Assembly: GCA_016712745.1 (NCBI GenBank)
Contig: JADJQN010000006.1
Span: 1 to 64,000 of the forward strand
Length of the DNA stretch: 64,000 nucleotides
Direction: 5' to 3'
Origin: Sandaracinaceae bacterium
GTDB lineage: Bacteria > Myxococcota_A > Polyangia > Polyangiales > JADJQN01
Of this stretch, positions 52,621-62,057 are shown one piece after another (the first letter of the stretch is position 1; each line of letters starts with the position of its first letter). The notes beneath the pieces are model-generated. The model made no database searches. It saw only the letters and a program-made list of their open reading frames with translations, and was not told the DNA's origin. The translations under genes and the position numbers were made by a program.

Positions 52621-54201
52621 TCAAAGATTTGCGACCCGTGTGTAGAGGTCGACCTTGCGCGCGTTGTTGGTCGTCGCATCGGCTTGGCGCGTGAGCACCT
52701 GAATCAAATCGTTCCAACGTCCAAGCGATTCGTAGGTGCTCGACAACGAGCCCAGTGCCTCTTCGTCATCGGGCAGAATCTGCAAGATGGCGTTGTACGT
52801 ATTGATTACCATCACATCGAGGTTCAAGCGGTCGCGATACACCGCAACCATCTCGCGTAAGATCGCGACGCGTGACTCAACTGACCCCTCGCGCTTCGAC
52901 TCCAGGTCGGCCTTCAAGGCCTCAACAAGCGCGTTCCACTTGCCAGCCCTGCGGTAGAGATCAACGAGCGCTCCCTGTGCTTCGGAGTTTTCCGGATCGA
53001 GACGCTGCACGGCCTTCCAGGCATCGATGCCGCGTTCGAGCGTCGCGGGATTGTCCTGGGCCGCACGCGCCACTTCAATCGCGAGCTTCAGCTTGTTGCC
53101 CGTGTCGCTCGACGTGCGCTGTGCATCGCCCAGGATCGTGAGCAGGCGCGCTTCGTCGCCTGACTTACCGAGATACTCGCGATAGAAATCGAGCATCGCG
53201 GGATGAGCGGGATCGAATTTGCGTAGACGCGCAAAGTAAGGCTCGGCGTCTTCCGGCTTCGCCCGCATCCGCCATTGCACCATGCCGAGCTGCAAGAGAA
53301 TGCCCTGCTCGCTGTCGACCTTCTGGCGCGAACGCAGGGCGTCCTCATACACGGCAACGAGGTGATCCCACTCCTCTTTTTCAGTGAAATACGCGACAAG
53401 GAAGCTCATCGCCTCGGGTTGACCGGGTGAAAAGTCGAGGACGCGTTCGTAGCAGTTGGCCGCGCGTTCGCGGTCGTGGAGGCGCGCGCGGAAGACTCGC
53501 GCCGCGCGGATGTAGAGGTTCAGCTTCTCGTCGCGGTTCTTCGCCGACTCGGCTGCGTTCAATAGAATCTTCGCGTTCTCGGCCCACTCCTCGCGAGCTC
53601 GCAACGTTTGCTCGTAAAGCAAAGCCGCGCGCGTATCACTTGGGTCTGACTCGAGCGCTTCGCGAAAGAGCGCGTCGACTTCCTTGTCACGCCCGCGCTT
53701 CTTGTACTGCCAGATGAGCGAGGCTGCGCGCACCAACAACGACGTGCGAAGATTGGGGTCGCTGGCATTCTCCGCTTCATCCGAAAAGCGCTTGGCGATG
53801 TCTTTCCAGTTGTCCGCAACCTGTGCGAGCTGCTCGAGTGCGTCTTGCACTTCGTGATCGCCGGGACGAAGCGCGGCTGCCTTCTCGTATGCGGCGCGTG
53901 AGCCAACGTCGTCGAGAAGCTCGTCGTGCCGAATGCGGCCAAGCTCCTTCCACATCGCAGCTTCGCGATCCGGATCCTTTGCGCCGACCTCCAGCTCAAG
54001 CTCGATGAGCTTGCCGACTGTCCACGACTCGCCACGCATCGCGTGTCCGTGTCGTGCAGCTTCGATGAGGCGAATCGGCTCCTGTCCGAGTCGTTCGCTC
54101 TTTCCGCTGGTGAGCGCGTCGAGCAGTCCGTCGAGAGCCACCTGGCTATCGGGATCTTCCAAAAGCATGCCGAGACATTGCGAAACGGTGAGCGCTGCCA
54201 T
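52621..54201 (-). CDS. Giant TPR protein, fragment 1 (N-terminal)
   Basis: Start of the giant TPR protein at ATG 54201 (MAALTVSQCLGMLLEDPDSQ). No signal peptide or membrane segment, so cytoplasmic. After about 60 residues TPR-like helices begin (WKELGRIRHDELLDDVGSRAAYEKAAALRPGDHEVQDALEQL) and repeat to the in-frame TGA. TPR arrays of this size are scaffold or adaptor proteins; no other domain is visible in the full span. The protein would be about 3,750 residues if the three lesions are repaired. Confidence 0.85.
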   Translation of the reverse strand: MAALTVSQCLGMLLEDPDSQVALDGLLDALTSGKSERLGQEPIRLIEAARHGHAMRGESWTVGKLIELELEVGAKDPDREAAMWKELGRIRHDELLDDVGSRAAYEKAAALRPGDHEVQDALEQLAQVADNWKDIAKRFSDEAENASDPNLRTSLLVRAASLIWQYKKRGRDKEVDALFREALESDPSDTRAALLYEQTLRAREEWAENAKILLNAAESAKNRDEKLNLYIRAARVFRARLHDRERAANCYERVLDFSPGQPEAMSFLVAYFTEKEEWDHLVAVYEDALRSRQKVDSEQGILLQLGMVQWRMRAKPEDAEPYFARLRKFDPAHPAMLDFYREYLGKSGDEARLLTILGDAQRTSSDTGNKLKLAIEVARAAQDNPATLERGIDAWKAVQRLDPENSEAQGALVDLYRRAGKWNALVEALKADLESKREGSVESRVAILREMVAVYRDRLNLDVMVINTYNAILQILPDDEEALGSLSSTYESLGRWNDLIQVLTRQADATTNNARKVDLYTRVANL

Positions 54202-54349
54202 CGTTCTCCGATACGGTCAGAAATGGGCTAAGGCCGGTGAAAACAAAGCGTTTTCGCCGGCGTGTCGCGGAAGCGGCTCGATGGTAGAGCTTCGTTCACC
54301 TCGCACGCAAGCGCGAAGTCAGCCCCAATTACGAAGCGAATACGTCAGT

Positions 54350-55165
54350 TTAGAACGACATTAAGGCGCCGGCCCAGGTCAGCGCCCCATAGGTCACCAA
54401 TCCCAGCCCCATATGAACGGTCGCGAGCGTCTGGAGTGTTCCGTAGTCGCTCGCGCGGTTGCCGGCCATCGCGATGATCGGCCCGAGAATGATCTGCGCG
54501 ATCATTCCCCCCAAGTGTACCCACCGAAGAATCTTATGCGTGCGCAAGGTGCGCGCGAAGGCGCTGTTGCCCTCTGCTGCGTTATCGGGATCGGGCATGA
54601 AGAGTGAAAGCGTGAGCGTCGAGAAGTACAGGCCGGTAGTGATGCCTGCCGCGATGGCGTGCGGCCACGGCGTGCCGGTGCACGCTCCCTGACCGAAAAT
54701 GGCGGTGCCGCGCACGCACGGAGTGTCTTCGAGGCGCGAGAACTCACCGTACATGTTGTGGTACTGGATACCGCCGAGGATCAGCGTCGCGGTCATCGAG
54801 ACCCAGGTGCTGATACCAAAGATGCGATGCAGGCTCGCGATGCGGTTGCGTTCGCGCGTCGCGTTTTCGTATTCGAGCTCGGCTTGTTCTTCCACGCTAG
54901 GGCTGGCGTCGTGCGCCGCGCGCGCCGGCGCTGCGGCTGTCTGCGCGAGGGCCGAAGCAGCTCCCGGCGTTGCCGGATCGGGATCTGTCGGCTGGACGTC
55001 GACAGGCGGCGGAACGTCGACCTCGAAGTGTAGCGAGTCAAGGCCTAGGCCAATCGCCGGTGCAACGTGCGCTGGCGCCGCGAGCGGAAGTGGGGCGACC
55101 ATCGGCGCCTGAAGCGCGAGACCGAAAACAGGAGTGGCGAAAAGCAACGCGGTAAACGGACCCAT
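54350..55165 (-). CDS. Four-helix membrane protein with cytochrome-b561-like histidines
   Basis: A 271-residue membrane protein starting at ATG 55165, five bases after the stop of the HMG-CoA lyase gene. A signal-like N-terminus and a Pro/Ala linker (to about residue 95) are followed by four hydrophobic segments: RIFGISTWVSMTATLILGG, AIAAGITTGLYFSTLTLSL, ILRWVHLGGMIAQIILGPII, GLGLVTYGALTWAGAL. Each is preceded or begun by a His (LHRIF, PHAIA, THKIL/WVHLGG, TVHMG), a pattern also seen in b561-type dihaem proteins. This is a suggestion only; I do not recognise the family. Confidence 0.65.
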   Translation of the reverse strand: MGPFTALLFATPVFGLALQAPMVAPLPLAAPAHVAPAIGLGLDSLHFEVDVPPPVDVQPTDPDPATPGAASALAQTAAAPARAAHDASPSVEEQAELEYENATRERNRIASLHRIFGISTWVSMTATLILGGIQYHNMYGEFSRLEDTPCVRGTAIFGQGACTGTPWPHAIAAGITTGLYFSTLTLSLFMPDPDNAAEGNSAFARTLRTHKILRWVHLGGMIAQIILGPIIAMAGNRASDYGTLQTLATVHMGLGLVTYGALTWAGALMSF

Positions 55166-55167
55166 CA

Positions 55168-56097
55168 CTACCCTTTCCGAACGAAGCCCGGTCCTGCTTG
55201 ATGCACTTTGCCGGGCAATGCACGCCCGACCACCGAGGAGGCGACCTTGCCTGCCTTCCACAATTTATCCAAGTCGATGCCGGTAGAAACGCCCATTTTG
55301 TCGAGCATGTAGATCAAATCTTCTGTCGCGAGGTTGCCAGCGGCGCCCGGTGCATATGGGCACCCACCCATTCCCCCAACCGCCGCGTCAAATGTTCGCA
55401 CGCCCAAATCGAGCCCGACCAAACAGTTGGCGAGCGCCGTTCCACGTGTGTCGTGCATATGCATCGCAAGCCTGTCGAAACTGCCGAACGCGTCTTTGAA
55501 CAGCATCAGGATGCTACGGGTCTGCAACGGCGTCCCCGCGCCAATCGTGTCCCCAAGCGAAACTTCGTAGCATCCGAACTTGAAGAGCTCCGCGGCGACG
55601 TCGATTGCGCGCCGAGGATCGACATCGCCTTCGTACGGGCAGCCCCACACCGTGGAAACGTATCCGCGCACCCGAATATTGTTTGCGAGCGCGGCTGGCA
55701 CGAGCTCGCGAAAAAGCGCGAGCGTCTCGGCAATGGTCTTGTTGATGTTGCGCTTGTTGTGCGTCTCGCTCGCGCTCAGGAAGACGCCGATCTCTTCGAT
55801 GCGTGCTGACTTCGCGCGTTCGAGGCCTTGCATGTTTGGGCACAGCGCAGAAAACACGACGCCGGCTTTGCGCGGCAAAAGGTGCAAGAGCTGCTCGCCG
55901 TCGGCAAGTTGCGGCACCCATTTCGGTGACACGAAACTGGCGACCTCAATACGCTGTAGGCCGGCGTCGACCAGAGCGTTGACGAGCTCGACCTTGCCCT
56001 CGGTGGAGACGGTGACGGACTCGTTCTGCAACCCATCGCGGGGCGAGACCTCGTAGACCGAAACCTCTTTGGGAAGAGCCGAAAACAGCCCAGTCAT
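55168..56097 (-). CDS. Hydroxymethylglutaryl-CoA lyase
   Basis: TIM-barrel lyase of the HMGL family, 309 residues, cleaving HMG-CoA to acetoacetate and acetyl-CoA (leucine and ketone metabolism). Motifs: the start YEVSPRDGLQNE, the metal ligands in AMHMHDTRGTALAN, and the family signature GGMGGCPYAPGAAGNLATEDLIYML with the catalytic Cys. ATG 56097 is chosen over an in-frame TTG at 56133. The upstream lipoprotein gene ends 32 bp before it and the membrane protein gene starts just after its stop, so these three may be one operon. Confidence 0.94.
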   Translation of the reverse strand: MTGLFSALPKEVSVYEVSPRDGLQNESVTVSTEGKVELVNALVDAGLQRIEVASFVSPKWVPQLADGEQLLHLLPRKAGVVFSALCPNMQGLERAKSARIEEIGVFLSASETHNKRNINKTIAETLALFRELVPAALANNIRVRGYVSTVWGCPYEGDVDPRRAIDVAAELFKFGCYEVSLGDTIGAGTPLQTRSILMLFKDAFGSFDRLAMHMHDTRGTALANCLVGLDLGVRTFDAAVGGMGGCPYAPGAAGNLATEDLIYMLDKMGVSTGIDLDKLWKAGKVASSVVGRALPGKVHQAGPGFVRKG

Positions 56098-56129
56098 GGC
56101 AGTGTCGATCCCAAGCACCCGACCCGGCG

Positions 56130-57320
56130 TCAAGGTGCGTTCGTTGTAACAAGGCGGTCATTCTCGCAACGTAAACGCGAAAGGCGCAGTGCGCCGGCCG
56201 ACTCTTGCGCCACCAACACCGATGCGCCAGTCCACACCGCGCGCGCATTTACGCCGCTCAGTGCGGTGGGAAGCATGAGTTCGATTCGCGATTGGGGTGC
56301 GTTGAGCGAGAGGCCAATATCGTTTGGGCTCGCAACCGCCCCATCGCCAGCGCGCAGATGCATTCGGCCCCCGCGGCATTCGATGAGGGGAGACGATGAG
56401 CTCGTCTGCGCGATCGTGCGGCCCTCCAGACTAATCCATCGGTAGACCCGTGTTGCCTGGCAAGACACGACGGCCACGGCTCCATCAGGAGCAGCGACGA
56501 GGCCGAGCGGGGTACAACCTCCCGGTCCGTTGTTGGGCGCGGCATAGGAAATGGCCGGCCTCACCACGATGACCGGAATCATCGCGTCTTCCTCAGTACT
56601 GCATACGCCAGAAAACCATGTGCCATTGGTCCATACCGATCCGTAGAGGAAAGGCTCGCACGCGTCGCGCACTTCCATTCGTTCCATCGGGTCCGGACCC
56701 TCGCGACGTGTACGACCGAGACGATGCTGCATGTAGCGCTCGCACACTCCGTCGCGCGCGTAACAATCGTCGCGCGGTATGCGGTGCGTGAGCGTAAGTG
56801 CACCATCTTCAGAAGCCGCGATCACGAGGCGACCCCGCTGCGCGCCCTCCTGCGCGACGCTGTCACCGAAATCTTCGGCGGGCGCAAATACTTCCGCACG
56901 CGCACCTCCGAAGGTGGCTCGGGTCTTGGGCACGCCGGTCCCTTCGGCCTCGATCCAACCAACGCCTAAACGACCCGCTGATGCCGCAGCGACAAGCTCG
57001 CGCACGTCGCGGTTCGGTCGTGCGTCGACGACCGTCGGGCCGCCGATCTCGGAGCCGAGTGCATCGAGCCGCTGCGCGATCACTGAGCCGTGCGACGTGT
57101 CCTTTGGTCCCCAAACCAAGAGCGCTCCGTCTGCCGTCGCAACCAAATCAAATGCCACAGCGCTTGACGCCTGTACGCTTCGCATCATCGGTGCGGGTCG
57201 CGGCGCCGGCGCCGGCGCTATGTGCTCGCGTTTCTTGCACGCGCCCGCGACCGTCAGCACGATCAGCAGTGCCGCCACGCTTGCCGGGTTGCCTTCCGCG
57301 AGGCGCATCGCTAACGTCAT
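56130..57320 (-). CDS. Lipoprotein, possibly a beta-propeller, unknown function
   Basis: A 396-residue lipoprotein from ATG 57320 (or 57308): signal with lipobox TVAGAC, Cys near residue 28, then a Pro/Ala linker. The mature part has repeated beta-strands of the kind found in periplasmic propellers (VAFDLVATADGALLVWGP, RLVIAASEDGALTLTHR, GLVAAPDGAVAVVSCQA) and Cys pairs likely in disulfides. Not recognised as a known family. It is divergent from malQ. Confidence 0.7.
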   Translation of the reverse strand: MTLAMRLAEGNPASVAALLIVLTVAGACKKREHIAPAPAPRPAPMMRSVQASSAVAFDLVATADGALLVWGPKDTSHGSVIAQRLDALGSEIGGPTVVDARPNRDVRELVAAASAGRLGVGWIEAEGTGVPKTRATFGGARAEVFAPAEDFGDSVAQEGAQRGRLVIAASEDGALTLTHRIPRDDCYARDGVCERYMQHRLGRTRREGPDPMERMEVRDACEPFLYGSVWTNGTWFSGVCSTEEDAMIPVIVVRPAISYAAPNNGPGGCTPLGLVAAPDGAVAVVSCQATRVYRWISLEGRTIAQTSSSSPLIECRGGRMHLRAGDGAVASPNDIGLSLNAPQSRIELMLPTALSGVNARAVWTGASVLVAQESAGALRLSRLRCENDRLVTTNAP

Positions 57321-57378
57321 CGCCTTCGATGATGCACCAGACCCGAGCTCTGCACAGCCCTTCCCTTGGAACACTCTG

Positions 57379-58911
57379 ATGGGCGCACCCTCGCTGCGAG
57401 ATCGTACGAGTGGCGTTCTCATGCATCTGACATCGTTGCCAGGTCCGTTTGGTAGCGGGGACCTGGGTGCCGAGGCGTACCGCTTCGCTGAGTTCCTTCA
57501 CGCCGCAGGACAACGCTACTGGCAGATCCTGCCCGTGAACCCGCCGGCTGGAGGCGAATCCCCCTATCAAACCGTGTCCTCGTTTGCAGGACATCCGAAT
57601 CTCGTTGCGCTCGACACGCTGATTGAGGAAGGCCTTCTGTCGCGCACCGAAGTGATGCGAGAAGCACCCGACGCGGACACATCGCGTATCGACTTCCCTG
57701 TCGTTGGGCGCTTTCGCGAAACGATGTTACGGCGCGCGTTCGCGTCGTTTCGACATCGCCATGGCAAGGAACGCTCGCACGAGTTCGATGCATTTGTACG
57801 CGATGAAGCGCGCTGGCTCGAGGACTACGCGCTCTTCGTCGCACTGAAGCAACGATTCAGCGACCGCCCGTGGACCCAATGGGATGAGCCATTTCGTCGG
57901 CGCGAGCCTGCCGCTCTGAAACAAGCGGCAAGCGAACTCTCTGACGAGATGGAGTATCTGCGATTCGTGCAATTCCAGTTCGCCCTGCACTTCCGCCGTC
58001 TGCGTGATGCGTGCACAGAAAAAGGCATCGGCCTGATTGGGGACGTCCCGATCTTCGTGGCGCACGACAGCGCGGACGTGTGGGCGAACCCTGAGATATT
58101 CTACCTGCGCGAAGATGGCAGCCCAGCTGCAGTAGCGGGCGTTCCTCCGGACGCCTTCAGCGATACGGGCCAACGCTGGGGCAACGCACTCTATCGCTGG
58201 GAGGTGCTGCGCGAGCACGGCTACTCGTGGTGGATCGATCGCATGCGCGTATCGGTCGCCCGCTTCGATGCCGTACGCCTCGATCACTTCATTGGCTTCG
58301 TTCGCTACTGGGAAATCCCAACCGAGTCACACGACGCTCGCAATGGCGTCTTTCGCCCCGGCCCAGGCCGACACTTCTTCGATGCGTTGCGCGCCGCACT
58401 CGGCGACGTGCAGCTGATCGCAGAGGACCTTGGCATTCTCACCGACGACGTGCACGCGTTGCGTGACGGTTTAGCGCTGCCCGGAATGCGCGTGTTGCAA
58501 TTCGTCTTCGGTCCGGATGCCGGGTCGCGCGCTTTTCAACCGCACGCGTTTCCCCAGCGATGCGTCGTATACACGGGCACCCACGACAACGATACAACGC
58601 TTGGCTGGTTTCAAGACCCGCGCGCCGAACATGATCACTATCTGCGCCAGAGCCAAGAGTTCGCGAAGCGCTACACACGAAGCGATGGTCTTACGCCCCA
58701 CTGGGACATGATCCACTGCGCCATGGCCTCGGTCGCCAACACGGCTATCGTGCCGATGCAGGACGTCTTGGGCCTCGGACACGCCGCGCGCATGAACACA
58801 CCCGGCACCGTGGATGGCAACTGGAGTTGGCGCATGCGTTGGGAAGAAATTGCCGACGACACGGCGTCGCGGCTGCACGGGTTGTCCGAAACGTACGCTC
58901 GCATCCCGTAG
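57379..58911 (+). CDS. malQ: 4-alpha-glucanotransferase
   Basis: Amylomaltase (GH77) that transfers alpha-1,4-glucan segments; 510 residues, normal for the short bacterial form. SGVLMHLTSLPGPFGSGDLG at the start, WQILPVNPPAGGESPYQTVSSFAGHPNL, FDAVRLDHFIGFVRYW with the nucleophile Asp, LIAEDLGILTDDV with the acid/base Glu, and GTHDNDTTLGWF with the third Asp. ATG 57379 fits the family; the open frame reaches far upstream but through the divergent lipoprotein gene. A role in glycogen or maltodextrin turnover is expected. Confidence 0.95.
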   Translation: MGAPSLRDRTSGVLMHLTSLPGPFGSGDLGAEAYRFAEFLHAAGQRYWQILPVNPPAGGESPYQTVSSFAGHPNLVALDTLIEEGLLSRTEVMREAPDADTSRIDFPVVGRFRETMLRRAFASFRHRHGKERSHEFDAFVRDEARWLEDYALFVALKQRFSDRPWTQWDEPFRRREPAALKQAASELSDEMEYLRFVQFQFALHFRRLRDACTEKGIGLIGDVPIFVAHDSADVWANPEIFYLREDGSPAAVAGVPPDAFSDTGQRWGNALYRWEVLREHGYSWWIDRMRVSVARFDAVRLDHFIGFVRYWEIPTESHDARNGVFRPGPGRHFFDALRAALGDVQLIAEDLGILTDDVHALRDGLALPGMRVLQFVFGPDAGSRAFQPHAFPQRCVVYTGTHDNDTTLGWFQDPRAEHDHYLRQSQEFAKRYTRSDGLTPHWDMIHCAMASVANTAIVPMQDVLGLGHAARMNTPGTVDGNWSWRMRWEEIADDTASRLHGLSETYARIP

Positions 58912-58929
58912 CGTAGTAAGCTCGCGCGC

Positions 58930-60222
58930 ATGACTGCCCAGGATCTTGCCGACGACCTTCTCGACTATCTCGACGCCTCGCCCACGGCCTATCACGCCGT
59001 CGCTGAAACCACGCGTCGATTGAGGGCTGCTGGATATCGCGAACTCCTTGAGAAGGACGCGTGGAAGGTAGCGCCAGGCGAGCGCGTGTATGTAACGCGT
59101 GCGCAGACCAGCATTCTCGCGTTCGAGCTCGGAACGGGCGCACTCGACTCGACGGGGATGCACCTCGTGGGCGCGCATACCGATTCGCCCAACCTTCGTA
59201 TTAAGCCCGTCTCGGATTTGGTGCGCGCTGGCTATCAACAGTTCGCCATCGAAGTCTATGGTGGCGTGCTCTGGCACAGCTGGCTGGATCGCGATCTCGC
59301 TCTCGCCGGCCGCGTTCTGATCCAAGGCACTGGAGTGGAACCGGTGTCTGCGCTCGTGCGTATTGAGGAGCCATGGTTGCGCATCCCGAATCTAGCGATT
59401 CATCTGCAACGCGGCGTTAACACAGAAGGGCTCATTCTTAACCCACAGCTTCACCTCGTGCCGATAGCTGGACTCGAAAGCGCGGGCCTCATCGATTTGA
59501 AGACGTTGCTTGGCGCACGCGTCGGCGCGAAGCCCAACGAAGTTCTGAGCTTCGACCTTGCGCTCTACGACACGCAGAAAGCTGCGCGCGCTGGTCTGCA
59601 CCGCGAGTTCGTGCAGTCCGCGCGCCTCGACAACTTGGCCAGCTGCCATGTTGCGTTGAGCGCCCTGCTCGCCACATCCGGCGAGCGCGAACGCACGCGC
59701 GGAGTTGTGCTCTATGACCACGAGGAAGTTGGCAGCCGCAGTGCGCAGGGCGCCGACTCTCCGTTCTTGCGCACGGTTATCGAACGTTTGTGCGAGGCAC
59801 TCGGCAAGAGCGGAACCGAAAGCTATGCACGCACCGCGGCACAGAGCTATTTCGTCTCAGCAGACATGGCGCACGCCATTCATCCAAACTACCAAGACCG
59901 CCACGAGCCCTCGCACCAGCCCTTGCTCGGCCGCGGTCCAGTGATCAAGAGCAACGTCAATCAAAGCTATGCGACAGACGGAGAGAGCGCGGCCATCTTC
60001 GAAGCGCTGTGCCGTCGCGCCGATGTCGCGCCGCAGCATTTCGTCACCCGCACGGATCTCGGGTGCGGCAGCACCATCGGCCCTATTACTGCGTCGCAAC
60101 TCGGCATGCGCTCGGTAGATGTCGGCAACCCAATGCTATCGATGCACTCAATCCGCGAGATGTGCGCGGCAAGCGACATCGCAACGATGGCGAAAGTACT
60201 AACGACGCTGTTCGAGGCTTAG
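58930..60222 (+). CDS. M18-family aspartyl/leucyl aminopeptidase
   Basis: Zinc aminopeptidase of the M18 group (430 residues, family length). Metal ligands and catalytic residues are visible: GAHTDSPNLRIKP, the Asp of ARLDNLASC, the Glu pair of YDHEEVGS, and SADMAHAIHPNY, with the C-terminal MLSMHSIREM His. Most likely a cytosolic aminopeptidase removing acidic or other N-terminal residues. It starts 18 bp after malQ and may be co-transcribed. Its end overlaps the convergent HEAT/SUKH gene by four bases. Confidence 0.93.
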   Translation: MTAQDLADDLLDYLDASPTAYHAVAETTRRLRAAGYRELLEKDAWKVAPGERVYVTRAQTSILAFELGTGALDSTGMHLVGAHTDSPNLRIKPVSDLVRAGYQQFAIEVYGGVLWHSWLDRDLALAGRVLIQGTGVEPVSALVRIEEPWLRIPNLAIHLQRGVNTEGLILNPQLHLVPIAGLESAGLIDLKTLLGARVGAKPNEVLSFDLALYDTQKAARAGLHREFVQSARLDNLASCHVALSALLATSGERERTRGVVLYDHEEVGSRSAQGADSPFLRTVIERLCEALGKSGTESYARTAAQSYFVSADMAHAIHPNYQDRHEPSHQPLLGRGPVIKSNVNQSYATDGESAAIFEALCRRADVAPQHFVTRTDLGCGSTIGPITASQLGMRSVDVGNPMLSMHSIREMCAASDIATMAKVLTTLFEA

Positions 60223-61235
60223 ACGAGACTCTTCAAGAAGTCGCCAAACTTAGCGAACTCCTCCTCGAACTCCCAACGTCCCTGACCGTGCTCCGCGAAA
60301 AGAATCGCGCCCGAGCCAAGCGTGTCGATCACGAACGGATCGGCAGAGATCGACGCGATTACCACATGGCCCTTCGGCCACCCTGCGAGCGCCTCTCCGC
60401 TCCGCCCGTGGATCGCGTATCCCTTTTGTGCATCGAGAAGTTCCGAAGCTCCGAAGAGACGCACGTCGTCGCCGGAGCGTTTGCCTTTGATCAGCGCCTT
60501 CGTTGGAGAAAACCGTGCGAGAAACTCAGCATACTCGGCAGGCAACGCGAAGCGTTGCGTGATCGCTCGCAGATCCTCCGTATCCGCAACGACCAGAAGG
60601 CTATTCGGATTCGCAGCTTCGTCGCGACGCCACGATGCGAGGCGTTTTTCCAGCTTGGCGGCGACGCGCTCGAGCGGCGTCTTGGGATCGAGAAGCGCAG
60701 GATCCTGGGCCGCGCTGGAATAGCCCTCGCCTATTGGGAAACCGTTCTTCATCCACGCTTCCACCTCATCCACTCGCAAATGGTCTTCGCGCCACCGTCC
60801 GGGGTCTTCGTCGAGCCCCCGGTCGAAGGTTTGCTTCGCGCTTGTGGAGAGTGCTTTGATCGCGCAGGCGCGGTGGGGCAGCGCTTCACCCGCCGACAAT
60901 GCAATCGCGCACACGCGTTCGTACGCCGCAGCACCGAGCGAACGCACCAGGCCTTGGATGCTCCAGTAACATGTTTCGTCGTCGGTCAAACCCTGGATAA
61001 AGGTTGCCGCGAACTCAGCGCTCCCAGGCTTCGTAATCTCGAACAGTGTTGCGGCCAAGAATCCGCGAATAAAACCGAGCTCGCCGTTTTCGACGTACGA
61101 CGCGAGCGCTGCGCTTGCCTCGCGGTCGCCTTTGCGGGCGAGCTTATCCAGCGCGGTCCAGTGCGGACTCGCCGCCGCGCCGTCTTTGGCCGCTATCAGC
61201 TTGGATGCAAGCTCGGCAACGCGCGACCGCGACAC
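60219..61235 (-). CDS. HEAT-like repeat protein with SMI1/KNR4 (SUKH) domain
   Basis: A 338-residue soluble protein starting at GTG 61235, one base after the stop of the upstream Cys-rich lipoprotein gene. Residues about 1-170 are helical repeats of HEAT/armadillo character (WTALDKLARKGDREASAALASYVENGELGFIRGFLAATLFEI). Residues about 215-338 look like a SMI1/KNR4 (SUKH) domain: ITQRFALPAEYAEFLARFSP, VRLFGASELLDAQKGY, HVVIASISADPFVIDTLGSGAILFAEHGQGRWEF. Bacterial SUKH proteins are often immunity proteins or regulators; here there is no toxin gene next to it. Confidence 0.75.
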   Translation of the reverse strand: MSRSRVAELASKLIAAKDGAAASPHWTALDKLARKGDREASAALASYVENGELGFIRGFLAATLFEITKPGSAEFAATFIQGLTDDETCYWSIQGLVRSLGAAAYERVCAIALSAGEALPHRACAIKALSTSAKQTFDRGLDEDPGRWREDHLRVDEVEAWMKNGFPIGEGYSSAAQDPALLDPKTPLERVAAKLEKRLASWRRDEAANPNSLLVVADTEDLRAITQRFALPAEYAEFLARFSPTKALIKGKRSGDDVRLFGASELLDAQKGYAIHGRSGEALAGWPKGHVVIASISADPFVIDTLGSGAILFAEHGQGRWEFEEEFAKFGDFLKSLV

Positions 61236-61236
61236 G

Positions 61237-61983
61237 TCAGTTGTTGCAGCACAGCACGCCGCCTGCGCGCTGACTTGTGGAAGCGCCGCAACCTTGGTCC
61301 ATGCCGAATGCGATATGCGTTTGATCGGGCCACACGCCGCCGGTGCACGCGCCGAACTCCCCGCAATCGGAGCCGCAGCACACGGTCTCCGAGCACCAGC
61401 CGCTGTCGAAGCAGCTGTAGGTCGCGGCCGGAGTCATGTCGTACTCGCAACCGCTTTGCGTTACGCAATGCGAGACACCCGCGCTGAATCGTCCGCCGCC
61501 GGCGGATGCGCACTGCTCGGCGCTCACTTGGCGAAGCTCGGACAGGTGCCCATTCGACGCGCACACATGCCAGCCCGGCGCACACGCATCGGCGGGCGTT
61601 GCACACGGACCGCTATCGTCGCCGCAGGCCGTCCCGGTCGGTGCACCGCGCATACTTTTCTGACCTTCCCACGACGCAATGCACCCCGCGATATGTGGAA
61701 ACGCGTTGTGATCCACAAAAGCTTCGCGTTGCCCATCCGCGCATCCAAGCGTGCTCGCGTCCCCGCGCGGCCCCTGCTGAATCTGATAGGAGCGCCCTTC
61801 GCTATCGGTGACAGTTTCAACGGTCACCCCGCCCGAAGCAGCAACCGCACTCGCCCCTGGTGCCGGCTGCGCAACGCCGCGCACGGCAGTGGTCGGCCCC
61901 GCCTGCGGCTTAGCGCAAGCGACAACAGCGATGACAGCGACGAACAGCGCAAACGATGAACTAGCAATGACAGTGCGTTTCAT
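61237..61983 (-). CDS. Cys-rich lipoprotein, unknown function
   Basis: A 248-residue lipoprotein from ATG 61983 (MKRTVIASSSFALFV, lipobox AVVAC). The mature part has about eighteen Cys, with local patterns such as WCSETVCCGSDCGEFGAC and a C-terminal GGVLCCNN. This suggests a small disulfide-rich extracellular domain. Not recognised. It is coupled to the HEAT/SUKH gene downstream by a one-base gap. Confidence 0.7.
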   Translation of the reverse strand: MKRTVIASSSFALFVAVIAVVACAKPQAGPTTAVRGVAQPAPGASAVAASGGVTVETVTDSEGRSYQIQQGPRGDASTLGCADGQREAFVDHNAFPHIAGCIASWEGQKSMRGAPTGTACGDDSGPCATPADACAPGWHVCASNGHLSELRQVSAEQCASAGGGRFSAGVSHCVTQSGCEYDMTPAATYSCFDSGWCSETVCCGSDCGEFGACTGGVWPDQTHIAFGMDQGCGASTSQRAGGVLCCNN

Positions 61984-62057
61984 AGGCAAAGACTCTAGCC
62001 CAAGCAACCACGCGCCCGAACAAAAAATTTGCGGGCCCCAAGTTTCGCACGGAGGCG

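Noticed and set aside
45188..54201. Four independent TPR genes
   Set aside because: The joints restore continuous TPR sequence with single changes, and internal starts have no ribosome-binding sites, so one broken gene is the better reading.
56779..57378. Long upstream extension of the malQ frame
   Set aside because: Lies inside the divergent lipoprotein gene; family alignment starts at ATG 57379.
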